A DNA stretch of 29,681 nucleotides from Pseudomonadota bacterium. Lineage in GTDB: Bacteria > Pseudomonadota > Alphaproteobacteria > Caulobacterales > Caulobacteraceae. The stretch is taken from positions 1 to 29,681 of the forward strand of contig JAEYNH010000056.1 in the NCBI GenBank assembly GCA_023412655.1, read 5' to 3'. The stretch's first letter is position 1, and each line of letters starts with the position of its first letter. Below are positions 1 to 8,636 of this stretch, piece by piece. Below the pieces are notes generated by a model, which had not been told where the DNA came from, made no database searches, and was given only the letters and a program-made list of their open reading frames with translations. The position numbers and the translations under genes are program-made.

Positions 1-2
1 AG

Positions 3-584
3 GCCAGGCTGGCCGGTCGGCGCTTCGCCCTGCGCCTCCCGTTCGGATGCCTTGGCCCGCAGCCCGAGGCCGGCGCCGGCTACGCCTACGATCCCCCGCG
101 CAAGACCCTGAAGGTCCGCGTGCGCCCCGAGGCCTGGACCGATGCGCCTTGGGCCCGGAGCCTGGTCGGCACGCCGCAGACCGAGGCCATCGAGGGCTTC
201 TGGGTGCGCCGACCGTGGCTGCTGGCCGAGGCCTGCCCTTCCGCCGCTGGCGATCAAGCCGCCGTCACCGCTGAAGAATCACCGGCCGCCAGCCCCGAGA
301 CGGTCGGCCTCGCCCGGGTCTTCGAGGCGGGAGGTTCGCGCCTGCTGCGCCGTGCCGGCCGCGACTTCGAAGCGACCGAGAGGGTCCTTGACGGTGAGGC
401 CCCGCCGGGACAGGGCGGGTTCCGCTTGGTCCTCGAGGGCCGCATCGGCGCGGCGGCGGGCGGCCCCATCCGCTGCCAGGCCGACCACCCGGATGTGCGT
501 CCCGTGTGCCTGGTGATCGTGGATATCGATCGCGTGGCCTTCGAGGACGCGGACGGGCGTCAGCTGGCTGAGTGGCGGGACTGA
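3..584 (+). CDS. Hypothetical protein, 5' end cut by window
   Basis: The reading frame is open from the first bases of the window to a TGA at 582-584, about 193 codons, so the start lies outside. I do not recognise the protein. The visible part has no obvious membrane segment. It has a stretch with VRVRPEAWTDAPWAR, an Ala/Pro-rich middle, and a C-terminal part with alternating hydrophobic residues (FRLVLEGRIG, VCLVIVDIDRVAFED) that looks like beta-strands. Four cysteines are visible, two of them close together near the C-terminus (IRCQAD and RPVCLV), which could fit a disulfide-bonded periplasmic protein, but no signal peptide can be checked. An in-frame ATG is not needed because codons upstream of every candidate start remain coding-like. 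It converges on the pilus operon, and its stop codon lies inside an inverted repeat (578-613). Confidence 0.6.
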   Translation, partial: ARLAGRRFALRLPFGCLGPQPEAGAGYAYDPPRKTLKVRVRPEAWTDAPWARSLVGTPQTEAIEGFWVRRPWLLAEACPSAAGDQAAVTAEESPAASPETVGLARVFEAGGSRLLRRAGRDFEATERVLDGEAPPGQGGFRLVLEGRIGAAAGGPIRCQADHPDVRPVCLVIVDIDRVAFEDADGRQLAEWRD

Positions 585-613
585 CTGGCCGGCCGCAGCA
601 TTCCCGTCAGTCC
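578..613. terminator. Inverted repeat between convergent genes, candidate bidirectional terminator
   Basis: GGACTGAC (578-585) is perfectly complementary to GTCAGTCC (606-613), giving an 8-bp stem around a 20-nt loop that itself contains the palindrome GGCCGGCC. It overlaps the stop codon of the upstream plus-strand gene and lies just beyond the minus-strand pilus operon end, the usual place for a shared terminator. There is no T-tract on either strand, so intrinsic termination is uncertain. Confidence 0.45.
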
Positions 614-618
614 ACGCC

Positions 619-1608
619 TCAATAGGTCACGGTCGCCGTCACCCGATCGCTATAGACCGCCGCCGGCGGCGTGGTCTGCGCCGGCGTCTGGCCGTAGACC
701 GGGTAAGTCTCCTTGCTCCCCGTGCCCACGCCCTCCAAGTCCGTCGCCAGCGTCTGACCCCACGGCAGGGTACGGGCCTCGTCCTTATAGAGCCCATAGG
801 TCACGGTATCCCCGCCCGCCGATGTCATTCGCCGATCCTCCGGCCCTGTTCCGCTCTGCCCATTGTCCAACGAGACGGCGTAGGCCGCGCCGGCCGCGCA
901 TTGGACGGTGAGCTGGGAAGTCGCCTGGACCGGGCTGCTCAGGGTTCCGATCTGGCCGAAGTTCAAGTCCGTCGTGCTGATGCGGCACGAGGGCCGCACC
1001 AGCGCGCGAACCTCGAAACTCGGGCGTATCGTACGAAAGGGGGTGAAGCCCGTGCAGTCGGTGTTGGCTCCTGCGTAGGGAATGAGGCGCAGGGCGAACT
1101 GGACCTCAGCACCCGAGAACTCGGACACGTAGTCGCCTTGCGGCACTCCCGCCTGATTTGGAAACAACCGCGCGTAAATCGGGACGTCCGCTTCCGGCGA
1201 GACGAGGATCCCGGTGCCCAGCAACACCCCCGGCGGGGCGCCATAGGCGCCGCCGATGTCGCCCCAGATCGTTGTCCGGCTGGCGTCCTGGTAGAGCTGG
1301 TAGGCCAGGGTCTCCCCGGTCGGGCCGACCATGTAGCGGACGGCCGACGCGGCGCCGCCGGAGCCGCTGCGCAGGCCCAGGCATGCCTTCACCACGTCGA
1401 ACACCGGAACGTTGCTGCAGGAGATGTGGACGTTGGCCAGGGTGTCCACCGGGTTTCCCGACAGCAGGTCTGGCTGGCCGAAATCCACGTCGGTCACGCT
1501 AGCGGTGCAGTTCTGCGCCTGTGCCGCGCCCGGGCTGGCTGCGGCAATGACGAGTCCCAGGCCCAGCAATGCCAGGGCGCCGAGCAGCCGGGTCATGATA
1601 GCTGTCAT
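619..1608 (-). CDS. Two-domain spore coat U protein, Csu-type pilus tip subunit (CsuE-like)
   Basis: This is a 329-residue secreted protein and the last gene of the pilus operon. The start is the ATG at 1608, because it overlaps the usher stop as ATGA (1605-1608) and is followed directly by a signal peptide (hydrophobic run LLGALALLGLGLVIAAA, cleavage after AQA). Two spore-coat-U (SCPU) domains follow in tandem. The first begins at NCTASVTDVDFG and the second at RPSCRISTTDLNFGQIG. Each has the family's early Cys, the D-F/N-FG motif, a later Cys (HISCSN, VQCAAG) and the LYQDASRTTIWG or LYKDEARTLPWG signature. The protein ends in VTATVTY, the typical donor-like terminal strand. In archaic Csu pili the two-domain subunit is the tip adhesin, and position and domain number fit that role. 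Binding specificity cannot be read from sequence. Confidence 0.88.
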   Translation of the reverse strand: MTAIMTRLLGALALLGLGLVIAAASPGAAQAQNCTASVTDVDFGQPDLLSGNPVDTLANVHISCSNVPVFDVVKACLGLRSGSGGAASAVRYMVGPTGETLAYQLYQDASRTTIWGDIGGAYGAPPGVLLGTGILVSPEADVPIYARLFPNQAGVPQGDYVSEFSGAEVQFALRLIPYAGANTDCTGFTPFRTIRPSFEVRALVRPSCRISTTDLNFGQIGTLSSPVQATSQLTVQCAAGAAYAVSLDNGQSGTGPEDRRMTSAGGDTVTYGLYKDEARTLPWGQTLATDLEGVGTGSKETYPVYGQTPAQTTPPAAVYSDRVTATVTY

Positions 1609-4025
1609 TGCGTCCTCCCGTCGGTTGGGCGGCACACGACGGGGCCGATCCTCACCTGCTCGCCCGGACGGCGCTGATAGGTGAATGAGGCCTCGCACTC
1701 GGCGCCGTCCGGCGTGGTGACGACCACACGGTTGTTGGCCTCGAGGCGGTTGATCCACGCCTCGCCGTCATAACCCACGGCGAAGGTCTCTAGGTCGCCA
1801 TCGCGGCGGCCCACCGACCCGACCGGCAGCGGGGCCTGAGTGGGATCGACGAGGACCACCAACGCCGCGTTGCTGACGTTTCGGACGGTGAAGTCGACCA
1901 GCACTGGCACCCGGCTGAAGGGCGCCACCAAGGTCTCCGTGCCGGCCAGTTCCACATCCACCGACAGGTCGGTGGGATCCACCGCGATCCGGTTGGGCGA
2001 GAATGCGGTCAGGTTCGGCACCAGCAGCAGCCCGCGCTTGTTGGTGCGGCCGACCAGCCGGTTCTCCTGCAGGACCGGAACGCCCGCTTGGCCCACCCTG
2101 ACGACGGCGTAGCTGTCATAGCTGCGCCGCGCGAAGTGCAGATCCCGCGCCACGAAGCTCACCGAACCCTCGGCGCGGATACGGGCGAAGTTCGAACCGT
2201 CCACATGTTCGGCCAAGGCCTCGAGCTCGGCGGCCGGGGTCAGGTAACCCAAGCGCAGCCAGCCCTCGCGGCGATCCCCCGCCGCCAGGCGTGCAGCCAC
2301 GCCCCAGTCACCCGTGGCGTTCAGGTCCCAGCGGGAGGCCTCCACGAAGCCATAGCTGTCGTCCCTCGCCCTGGCCGCGCCAACCTCGGCATAGCCGCTG
2401 CCGCCGAGGGGCACAGACAGGCCAACGAAGAAGCTGGCCCCATCGTCGTCATCGAAGTCGTAGGCGGCGTTCGCATAGAACGACACCCTGCGGAACGACT
2501 TGTTGAAGCTGAGCGTGGCGATCCTGGACCTGGTCGTCTCGCGGTAGGCGGAGAAGTAGTTGAGCCCGATGGACGCGCGGCCGGGCAGCGCCGCCGAGAT
2601 CGAGGCCTGATCGATGCGGGCCGGCGGCCCGACGATCTCACTGAAGGAGCCGTCCCGCCGGGCGGTGTAGCTGGCAAGGTCGGTCAGGTCGCCCGATGTC
2701 CGCTGGGTCCTCAGGTACAGGCTGAAGCGCCGCGTTCGCCGCTCCACAGCCAGCTCAACCAGGCCGCCCCGGCCGTCATCGGCGGTGCTGCCGGCCACCG
2801 AGGCCGAGACCAGGAACTGGTTGGCGACGTTGAAGACCCCGCCCACGCCGGCCAGAGCCATCCCCTCGGCCGCCTCGAGGTGACCCTGCACGGTGATGCG
2901 GTTGCTCACGCCCCGGCGCACCGTCCCCGACACGAACGGCTTGTCATCGTAGTCGCTGGATCGAAAGCCGAAGCTGCGGCGGGCCACGCCCAGTTCAACG
3001 CTGTAGTCGGTCAGGCCGCGGGCCAGCAGCACGGGCGAGCTGTAGAAGGGCAGGACGGTGGTGAAGCGGCGTCCCGTGGGATCGGTGAGCACCAGGGTCG
3101 CGTCGCCGCGCCCATAGGCGAAGGCCGGCAGGCTGATTTCGAAGGGCCCGGGCGGCGCGTCGACCCTCAGCAACGGACGTTGGTCGAGCAGCAGCTCGGC
3201 CGTGGAGGGAACGGCTGCGGTGCCGGTGAAGCGCGCCACCGGGACGGTCACCAGATCGGGCCGCTGGCCAAAATTGCGTCTAAGCTGGACGCCGGCCATG
3301 CGCACCGGGCGGGTCCAGGTCAGGCCGCCTGTGAGGGTGTCCCCCGCGACGAAGGTCCGCAGATGGCGGGGGTTTTCGAACAGGTACCTGGACTCCAGGC
3401 GGATGATTTCGGCGTCGCGCGAGTTCGGCCAGCGCGCCAGCTGCGAGCTTTCCAGCAGCCCGAAACGGCCGAAGACCCGCGCATCGAACAGGCCCTGCAC
3501 GCCATCATAGAAGCCGCCGCCGCCCTCCTTTTCCGAGCCGGAAACGTTGACCGCATAGTTGAGTATCATCCCAAGTGGGGGTCGGGTCGGCCGCGGCGGC
3601 GCGGGGGGCGTCGGGTCGAGATCCCGCCTCAGAAGCTTGTCGGGCGGCGCGGTGATGTAGATGGCCTGGGCCGCGTCGTCGTAGCGGTAGGTCACGCCCG
3701 GCAGGTCCTGCAGCGCGACGTCGAGATCGCTGTCCAGGCTGTCCGGAACAGCCAGTCCGATCTCCCGCAGGTCCTCCTTCGAGGTGCTCAGCCGCCCGTC
3801 GGGCGACAAAAGGAACGGCGCCAGCAGGTGCAGCGGCGCGTCGTTGAGGAACACCTCGAGCTGAAGGAGGACGTCCTCCTGGCTCGCCTGCTCCTCCTGA
3901 TCGGCCTGATCCTTCGGGCCGGCCTGATCGCTGTCGACCTCCTGAGCGTACCCCGATGATACGACAGCGACGTTGAGGAGAACCGCCACCAAAACTCCGG
4001 CTGACCCGCTAACGAACCCCGCCAC
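1605..4025 (-). CDS. Csu-type fimbrial outer membrane usher (CsuD-like)
   Basis: This 806-residue outer-membrane usher assembles and secretes pilus subunits handed over by the periplasmic chaperone. It starts at GTG 4025, overlapping the chaperone gene by 17 bp. A signal peptide (GVLVAVLLNVAVVSSGYAQ) is followed by an acidic Asp/Gln/Glu-rich linker (about residues 29-50), then the N-terminal periplasmic domain (LEVFLNDAPL, GRLSTSKEDLREIGL). A long beta-barrel region with the inserted plug comes next (VARFTGTAAVPSTAELLLDQ, LRVDAPPGPFEISLPAF). The C-terminal domains contain GLLLVPNLTAFSPNRIAVDP, and two cysteines near the end (GAECEASF, PVVCRPT) could form the usual C-terminal disulfide. Length is normal for archaic ushers. 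No strong Shine-Dalgarno is visible, so translation is probably coupled to the chaperone. The stop overlaps the tip-subunit start. Confidence 0.92.
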   Translation of the reverse strand: MAGFVSGSAGVLVAVLLNVAVVSSGYAQEVDSDQAGPKDQADQEEQASQEDVLLQLEVFLNDAPLHLLAPFLLSPDGRLSTSKEDLREIGLAVPDSLDSDLDVALQDLPGVTYRYDDAAQAIYITAPPDKLLRRDLDPTPPAPPRPTRPPLGMILNYAVNVSGSEKEGGGGFYDGVQGLFDARVFGRFGLLESSQLARWPNSRDAEIIRLESRYLFENPRHLRTFVAGDTLTGGLTWTRPVRMAGVQLRRNFGQRPDLVTVPVARFTGTAAVPSTAELLLDQRPLLRVDAPPGPFEISLPAFAYGRGDATLVLTDPTGRRFTTVLPFYSSPVLLARGLTDYSVELGVARRSFGFRSSDYDDKPFVSGTVRRGVSNRITVQGHLEAAEGMALAGVGGVFNVANQFLVSASVAGSTADDGRGGLVELAVERRTRRFSLYLRTQRTSGDLTDLASYTARRDGSFSEIVGPPARIDQASISAALPGRASIGLNYFSAYRETTRSRIATLSFNKSFRRVSFYANAAYDFDDDDGASFFVGLSVPLGGSGYAEVGAARARDDSYGFVEASRWDLNATGDWGVAARLAAGDRREGWLRLGYLTPAAELEALAEHVDGSNFARIRAEGSVSFVARDLHFARRSYDSYAVVRVGQAGVPVLQENRLVGRTNKRGLLLVPNLTAFSPNRIAVDPTDLSVDVELAGTETLVAPFSRVPVLVDFTVRNVSNAALVVLVDPTQAPLPVGSVGRRDGDLETFAVGYDGEAWINRLEANNRVVVTTPDGAECEASFTYQRRPGEQVRIGPVVCRPTDGRTQ

Positions 4026-4722
4026 CGGTTAGCGACGCATTGATGCGCCCCCCATTGGACAAGGCCTCGAGCCGAAGCGGGCCGGCGCCCGGGGCCGCGT
4101 CGATTGGAAAGCGCATGGTCGATCCGGGGAGGATGTAGCCCACCAACCCGGGCGACTCGCTCACGACGCGATCGCCCTGCAGCACCCGCATGTCAGCAAG
4201 CCGCAGGTGCAGGCCGCCGCGGTTGGCCGCCCTCACCCAGTTGCGCCCATCCCGTTGCTCCAGCGACCAATCGACGATCGCCTGGCCGCGCGGCAGGTTC
4301 GAGAAGAACACCGGCAGGCGCTGCTGCACCACAAGCCTGACGCCTGTCAGGGTCGGGGTGGAGGCGTCGGGGATTTCATCGACGAGCAGGCGGTAGGCCT
4401 CCTCGCCGCGGTCGGGGCCAGCCGCCCCCCTCACCAGCCGCACCGTATAGCGCCGGTTGGGCTCCAGAACGGCCTGCGGAGGGCTGACCACCACATCGGT
4501 CGTTGGAGTCAGCACGTCCTCCCCGTTCTGCTGCGTCCATCGCATCACACGGAATTGCACGCGCAGGGGGCGGTTCTCGCCGTTGACGACGGTCACGTTG
4601 GCGGTGCGGGTCGCTCCGGCCACCTCCACGCTGACGGGCGTGACACGGATGTCGGAAGCCAGCGCCGCCGCCGGCGATATGAGCCCGACGGCCAGCGCGA
4701 GACAGAAGCCTTTTGATCGCAT
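4009..4722 (-). CDS. Periplasmic pilus assembly chaperone (CsuC-like)
   Basis: This 237-residue chaperone has two immunoglobulin-like domains that hold pilus subunits until the usher accepts them. The ATG at 4722 is chosen because AAGGAGGG (4733-4740) lies just upstream and a signal peptide (GFCLALAVGLISPAAALA) follows at once. A TTG seven codons upstream would put the Shine-Dalgarno inside the gene. Family features: the N-terminal strand DIRVTPVSVEVAG, VTVVNGENRPLRVQFRVMRW, SPPQAVLEPNRRYTVRLVR (the region of the subunit-anchoring basic residue), EEAYRLLVDEIP and LPVFFSNLPRG. The ribosome-binding site overlaps the stop of the preceding pilin gene, 17 nt upstream of the start. The 3' end overlaps the usher by 17 bp. 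Confidence 0.92.
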   Translation of the reverse strand: MRSKGFCLALAVGLISPAAALASDIRVTPVSVEVAGATRTANVTVVNGENRPLRVQFRVMRWTQQNGEDVLTPTTDVVVSPPQAVLEPNRRYTVRLVRGAAGPDRGEEAYRLLVDEIPDASTPTLTGVRLVVQQRLPVFFSNLPRGQAIVDWSLEQRDGRNWVRAANRGGLHLRLADMRVLQGDRVVSESPGLVGYILPGSTMRFPIDAAPGAGPLRLEALSNGGRINASLTGGGVR

Positions 4723-4739
4723 GTTCAAGGTTCCCTCCT

Positions 4740-5243
4740 TCAATAGATGACGCTGACGGTGACGGTGTCTTGATAAGCCTGCGGCGGCACCGACTGGACG
4801 GGCGGCACCCGGCCGTAGGTGGTGAAGGTCTGCAGGGCGCCAGTGCCCGTGGCTGCGACCCCTGAGCCGCCGCCGCCACCCTCACCCCAGATCGTGGTCC
4901 GACCGGAGTCCTGATAGATGGCGTAGTTGACCGTCGCCGTCGTGTCGGTGAGACCGGTCATGCGCCGCACCGTCGTCGTGGCGCCGGCGCCCTGGCCCGC
5001 GTTCAGGTCGATGTCGTAGGGGGTGCCGCTGGTGCACTCCACGCCGATGGAACCTGTGGCGTCGAGGTTCGCATTGATCACGCCCGCAGTGCCGAAATCG
5101 ATCGGCGTGGTCGAGACGATGCGACAACTGTCCGTGACGGTCAGGGTGACATCGAAGGTCGAGGTGGTGGTGGTCTGCGCCGCCGCAGCGAGGGGGACGC
5201 CCAAGCCCGCAACGGATAATATAAGTAGACGATGGGCACGCAT
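4740..5243 (-). CDS. Spore coat U domain pilin subunit (CsuA/B-like)
   Basis: This 167-residue secreted protein has one SCPU domain and is the probable main shaft subunit. The start at ATG 5243 has a strong Shine-Dalgarno AAGGAGGG about six bases upstream. A signal peptide (LLILSVAGLGVPLAAAA) precedes the mature QTTTTSTFDVTLTVTDSCRI. The two conserved cysteines (TDSCRI, VECTSG), the TPIDFG motif, IYQDSGRTTIWGEGG and the C-terminal QDTVTVSVIY are classic for the family. A glycine run (GEGGGGGSG) sits in the loop after the TTIWG motif. It is the first gene of the pilus operon. Csu operons of Acinetobacter carry additional small pilin genes, which are absent here. The 72-nt gap to aspD upstream on the same strand must hold the operon's promoter unless it is read through from the aspartate operon; I see no convincing -35/-10 pair there. 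Confidence 0.9.
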   Translation of the reverse strand: MRAHRLLILSVAGLGVPLAAAAQTTTTSTFDVTLTVTDSCRIVSTTPIDFGTAGVINANLDATGSIGVECTSGTPYDIDLNAGQGAGATTTVRRMTGLTDTTATVNYAIYQDSGRTTIWGEGGGGGSGVAATGTGALQTFTTYGRVPPVQSVPPQAYQDTVTVSVIY

Positions 5244-5315
5244 GGCGACCCTCCTTTTGCTCAACGCGTAAGGTTTTTCGACACCAACTCACACCGAGCA
5301 TTCCAAAGTGCTGGA

Positions 5316-6911
5316 TCACGCATTGGATTCCTCTTCTTTGAACTGCTTGTAGTATTTCTCCATCATATTGCGCGTGGCCTTGCCGATATTCGCGTAATCG
5401 ACCTCGTTTAAGTTCGCGAGAGACACCCGCCCGGACGGTGACAGGGCGCCGAAACCGCCACCAGGCAGCAGGACGATCCCGGATTCCTTGGCCAGTTCGA
5501 ACAGCAGGGTGCGCGGCTCGACGTTCTTCAGCAGCCACTCCACGAAGGGCTTGCCGAACGCCTTCTCGCTGAGATCGACGACGTCGAGCAGGGTGTAGTA
5601 GCCGACGTTGTTGGGGTTGGGATCGGGCGCCACGCCGATCTCGCGGTAGAGGGCATGCTCCCGAGCGCGGATCAGCCGCTTCATCGCCGCCTTGTAGGCG
5701 CCGGGCGTGTCCATGAGCGAGAACAGTGAGAACAACACCATCAGGGCCTGCTGCGGCGTGGACAGCCCGGCGGTGTGGTTGAGCGCCACCGTGCGGCTGT
5801 CCGCCACCAGACGATCGATGAACTTCAACTCGCGCGGCGTCGTGGTGATCGAGGCGTAGCGCCTGTCGAGTTGCGCCTTCTTCTCTTCCGGCAGGGCCGC
5901 GATGGCCCGGTCCAGGACATTGTCATGGTGGACGGCGATCGCCCCAAGACGCCAACCGGTCGCGCCGAAGTACTTGGAGTAGGAGTAGACGAGGATCGTG
6001 TTCTGGGGCGCCACCGCGAACAGCGAGACGAAGTCGTCGGCGAAGGTGCCGTACACATCGTCGGTCAGCAGGATCAGGTCGGGTCGGGACTTGGCGATGT
6101 CCGCGATCTGCTGAAGCGTCTCAGTGCTGATCTTCACCGATGGCGGGTTGCTGGGATTGACCAGGAAGAAGGCCTTGATGGCCGGGTCCTTCAGCTTGTC
6201 GATCTCGGAGGCCGGGTACTGCCACCCATGGTGGGGGTCGGCCTCGATGTTCACTTCGGTGAGCTCGTAGTCGTTGAGCGCCGGGATTTCGATGTACGGC
6301 GTGAAGATCGGCATGCCGATGGCGATGCTGTCGCCCGGCGAGAGCAGGTCGTTCTCGCGCAGGGTGTTGAAGATGTAGGTCATCGCCGCCGTCCCACCTT
6401 CGGTGGCGAAGATGTCGAACTGGCCGAAGAACGGGTACGAACCCGTCATCTCCTGGCGCAGGTAGTGGGCGACGATCGGCTCGGCCGTCTTCAGCATCCG
6501 GTCAGGCACCGGATAGTTGCAGCCAAGGATCGCCTCGCACATGTCATAGAGGAAGACGCCGGCGTCGTGGCCCAGTTGGTCCCGCACGTAGGACACCGCG
6601 CCCTTGAGGAATTCGATGCCCTCCACGCCGGTCTGCTCGCGGGCGTAGATCTCGAAACGGTCCTCGATACCCTGGAGCCGCGGAAAGCCCCCGAGCCCCT
6701 CGGGCATGTAGGCGAAGCTGCGCTCGGCCTCACGCATAGCGAAGAGGCCGAGGCGCCAGAAGGCATGCCGGGGCGTGGTCGCCAGGAAGTTGGGGTTCCC
6801 GCGGCCCGCGTTGAGCATCAACCGGTTCTCGACGCTGGACGCCAGTTTGATCAGTTCGTCCTTCAGTTCGAACGGGCTGAGTTGGGACAGCTTGTCGGTC
6901 TGGGTGTCCAT
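5316..6911 (-). CDS. aspD: Bifunctional aspartate aminotransferase / aspartate 4-decarboxylase
   Basis: This cytoplasmic PLP enzyme converts L-aspartate to L-alanine + CO2, with aminotransferase side activity. The 531 residues match the usual length of about 530. ATG 6911 is chosen for its GGAGG Shine-Dalgarno six bases upstream. Visible fold-type I features are R37 in NAGRGNP (substrate contact), NPSNPP (residues 252-257), TDDVYG (D284, Y287; PLP ring and phenol contacts), SYSKYFGATGWR with K313 as the Schiff-base lysine, and R495 in SGRVSLAN as the substrate carboxylate anchor. From memory, these correspond to R37, K315 and R497 of characterised Pseudomonas-type enzymes. It is the last gene of the porin-aspT-aspT-aspD operon, 22 nt after the second exchanger. 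Decarboxylation consumes a cytoplasmic proton, so with AspT it would generate proton-motive force. Assignment is strong because both the residues and the neighbours agree. Confidence 0.95.
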   Translation of the reverse strand: MDTQTDKLSQLSPFELKDELIKLASSVENRLMLNAGRGNPNFLATTPRHAFWRLGLFAMREAERSFAYMPEGLGGFPRLQGIEDRFEIYAREQTGVEGIEFLKGAVSYVRDQLGHDAGVFLYDMCEAILGCNYPVPDRMLKTAEPIVAHYLRQEMTGSYPFFGQFDIFATEGGTAAMTYIFNTLRENDLLSPGDSIAIGMPIFTPYIEIPALNDYELTEVNIEADPHHGWQYPASEIDKLKDPAIKAFFLVNPSNPPSVKISTETLQQIADIAKSRPDLILLTDDVYGTFADDFVSLFAVAPQNTILVYSYSKYFGATGWRLGAIAVHHDNVLDRAIAALPEEKKAQLDRRYASITTTPRELKFIDRLVADSRTVALNHTAGLSTPQQALMVLFSLFSLMDTPGAYKAAMKRLIRAREHALYREIGVAPDPNPNNVGYYTLLDVVDLSEKAFGKPFVEWLLKNVEPRTLLFELAKESGIVLLPGGGFGALSPSGRVSLANLNEVDYANIGKATRNMMEKYYKQFKEEESNA

Positions 6912-6933
6912 GGGACGCCTCCGTGCGGAAGGT

Positions 6934-8619
6934 TCAGACAAGGCCGACGACCAGCGGGCCGAGCAGCGTCAGCAGCACATTGGCCAGGGCGTAGGTGATG
7001 GCGAATGGGACGGTCGGGACGTTGCTCGCGGCCTTGTCGAGCACGGCGCCGAAGGCCGGGTTGGCGCTGCGCGAGCCGGACAGCGCGCCGGCGAAGATCG
7101 CGGCGTTGTCGTAGCGCAGCACGTAGCGGCCGAAGAGCATGCTCAGCAGCAGGGGCAGCACCGTGACCACCACACCCAGCACGAAGATGGTGATGCCGTG
7201 CTGCTGGATGGTGGCGAGCGCCTGCTTGCCCGAATTCAGGCCCACCACCGTGACGAAGGCCGCCAGTCCGAACTCCTGCAGCAGCTGGCCGGCCGCCGGC
7301 GGCAGGGCGCCGAACATCGGCTGCTTGGCTCGCATCCATCCGAACAACAGGCCGGACAGCAGGGCTCCGCCGCCGGCTCCCAACGTCAGGGGGACATTGC
7401 CGACCCGGACCACGATCAGGCCGATCAGCAGGCCGACCACGATGCCCAGGCCCATGTAGACGAAGTCGGTCTTGTTGTTGGCTTCGAGCGGATAGCCGGC
7501 CGCCTTCACCGCCCGGGCTGTGTCGGAATCTGCGCCGTAGAAGGTGATCACGTCGCCATGCATCACCACCGTCTCGGGGAGTACCGGCAGGGGGCGGCCC
7601 ATCCGCGTTATGGCCTCGATGTAGACGCCATGCCGCATCTGCGGATCGAGCTTGGCCTTCACCTCCGCGATGGTCATGCGGTTCATGTCCTTGCGGGTGA
7701 AGACCGCCTGGCGCGATTGCATGACCAGGGGCGGGCCCTGCGGATCGACCACCTCGGGTCCGATGTTCGGCGCCACGTCGACGATCTGCTGGCGCCGCCC
7801 GATGACCACGACCACGTCATCGGGCTGCAGCGTGGGATTGGTGGTCAGATCGAGCGGCTGGCCGCCCCTGAGCACGCGCTCGATCGTCATGGAATCGCTG
7901 GCCGCGCGCTCCAGCTCGGCAGGCGTGTGGCCGGCGCCTTCCTTCACCCGGAAGGCCCGCCCGATCAGGCTTGGCATGGCCGGTGTGACGCCGGGCGCCC
8001 GCGCCTCGTCGCTGCCCTTCAGCTTGGCTTCCTGTTCGAGCGATGCCTGGTGCAGGTCCTGCTTCATGAACCGCGGCAGGGTGCTGGCGCAGATGATGAT
8101 CGCGCCGAGGGAGCCGAACACGTACGTCACGGCGTAGCCGATGGCGACGTTGGCCTGGAGGGTCGCGATGGCTTCCGGAGGAAGCGGCAGGCGGGCGATG
8201 GCGTCCCCCGCGGTGCCGATGATCGCCGACTGCGTGAGGCCGCCGGCCGCCAGACCGGCCGCAAGGCCCTTGTCGAGATGGAACATCTTGGCCAGCCCCA
8301 CCACGGTGATCAGCGAGACCACCGCGAGGAACACCGCCAGGGCGATCTCCCTTAGGCTGGACTTGTTCAACGAGTTGAAGAACTGCGGCCCGCTGTTGTA
8401 GCCGACGGCGTAGATGAAGAGGGCGAACATCACCGACTTCACGCCGTCGTCGATCTGCACGCCGAACTGGCTGACGATCACCGCCATCAGCAGCGAGCCG
8501 CCCACGCCGCCCAGCTGGAAGCGGCCGAACTTGATCTTCCCGACCGCGTAACCGAGCGCGAGCGAGAGGAATAGCGCGGTGTTCGGCGACTGACTGAATA
8601 GCTGGTGCACCCAGTTCAT
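6934..8619 (-). CDS. aspT: AspT-like aspartate:alanine exchanger A
   Basis: This is a 561-residue inner-membrane antiporter of the aspartate:alanine exchanger family. The start at ATG 8619 follows GAGGAGG eight bases upstream. Layout: N-terminal membrane block (about residues 12-185), a cytoplasmic middle with two TrkA-C/RCK-C-type regulatory domains (about 215-370; QPDDVVVVIG and HGDVITFYG mark their ends), then a C-terminal membrane block (about 385-561). The duplicated small-residue motif of the family is present in both halves: GGLTQSAIIGTAG (residues 126-138) and GALSGSRSANPAFG (511-524). It sits 17 nt downstream of a second exchanger gene and 22 nt upstream of aspD, which makes aspartate/alanine the likely substrates. 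YidE/YbjL-type homologues of unknown substrate exist, so specificity is inferred from context. Confidence 0.88.
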   Translation of the reverse strand: MNWVHQLFSQSPNTALFLSLALGYAVGKIKFGRFQLGGVGGSLLMAVIVSQFGVQIDDGVKSVMFALFIYAVGYNSGPQFFNSLNKSSLREIALAVFLAVVSLITVVGLAKMFHLDKGLAAGLAAGGLTQSAIIGTAGDAIARLPLPPEAIATLQANVAIGYAVTYVFGSLGAIIICASTLPRFMKQDLHQASLEQEAKLKGSDEARAPGVTPAMPSLIGRAFRVKEGAGHTPAELERAASDSMTIERVLRGGQPLDLTTNPTLQPDDVVVVIGRRQQIVDVAPNIGPEVVDPQGPPLVMQSRQAVFTRKDMNRMTIAEVKAKLDPQMRHGVYIEAITRMGRPLPVLPETVVMHGDVITFYGADSDTARAVKAAGYPLEANNKTDFVYMGLGIVVGLLIGLIVVRVGNVPLTLGAGGGALLSGLLFGWMRAKQPMFGALPPAAGQLLQEFGLAAFVTVVGLNSGKQALATIQQHGITIFVLGVVVTVLPLLLSMLFGRYVLRYDNAAIFAGALSGSRSANPAFGAVLDKAASNVPTVPFAITYALANVLLTLLGPLVVGLV

Positions 8620-8636
8620 GGCCGCTTTCCTCCTCG

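Noticed and set aside
1609..1758. A 50-codon N-terminal extension of the tip subunit gene, with further GTG/TTG/CTG-type starts.
   Set aside because: This stretch is the C-terminal coding end of the usher in another frame, and the extension is Arg/Pro-rich. The ATG at 1608 has the ATGA overlap and is followed at once by a signal peptide.
2088..3959. Long open frame antisense to the usher gene (over 600 codons).
   Set aside because: It is a GC-driven shadow frame on the opposite strand of a clearly recognised usher; its translation is low-complexity, rich in Gly/Arg/His/Gln, with no recognisable domain. The same applies to the long antisense frames opposite aspD/aspT (5775-8355), the amidohydrolase and ggt (22231-25813) and the TonB receptor (26002-28977).
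5244..5315. Imperfect hairpin AGCACT...AATGCT just after the aspD stop as a terminator.
   Set aside because: One internal mismatch, only a 4-nt loop and no T-run. It is too weak to claim that the aspartate and pilus operons are separately transcribed.
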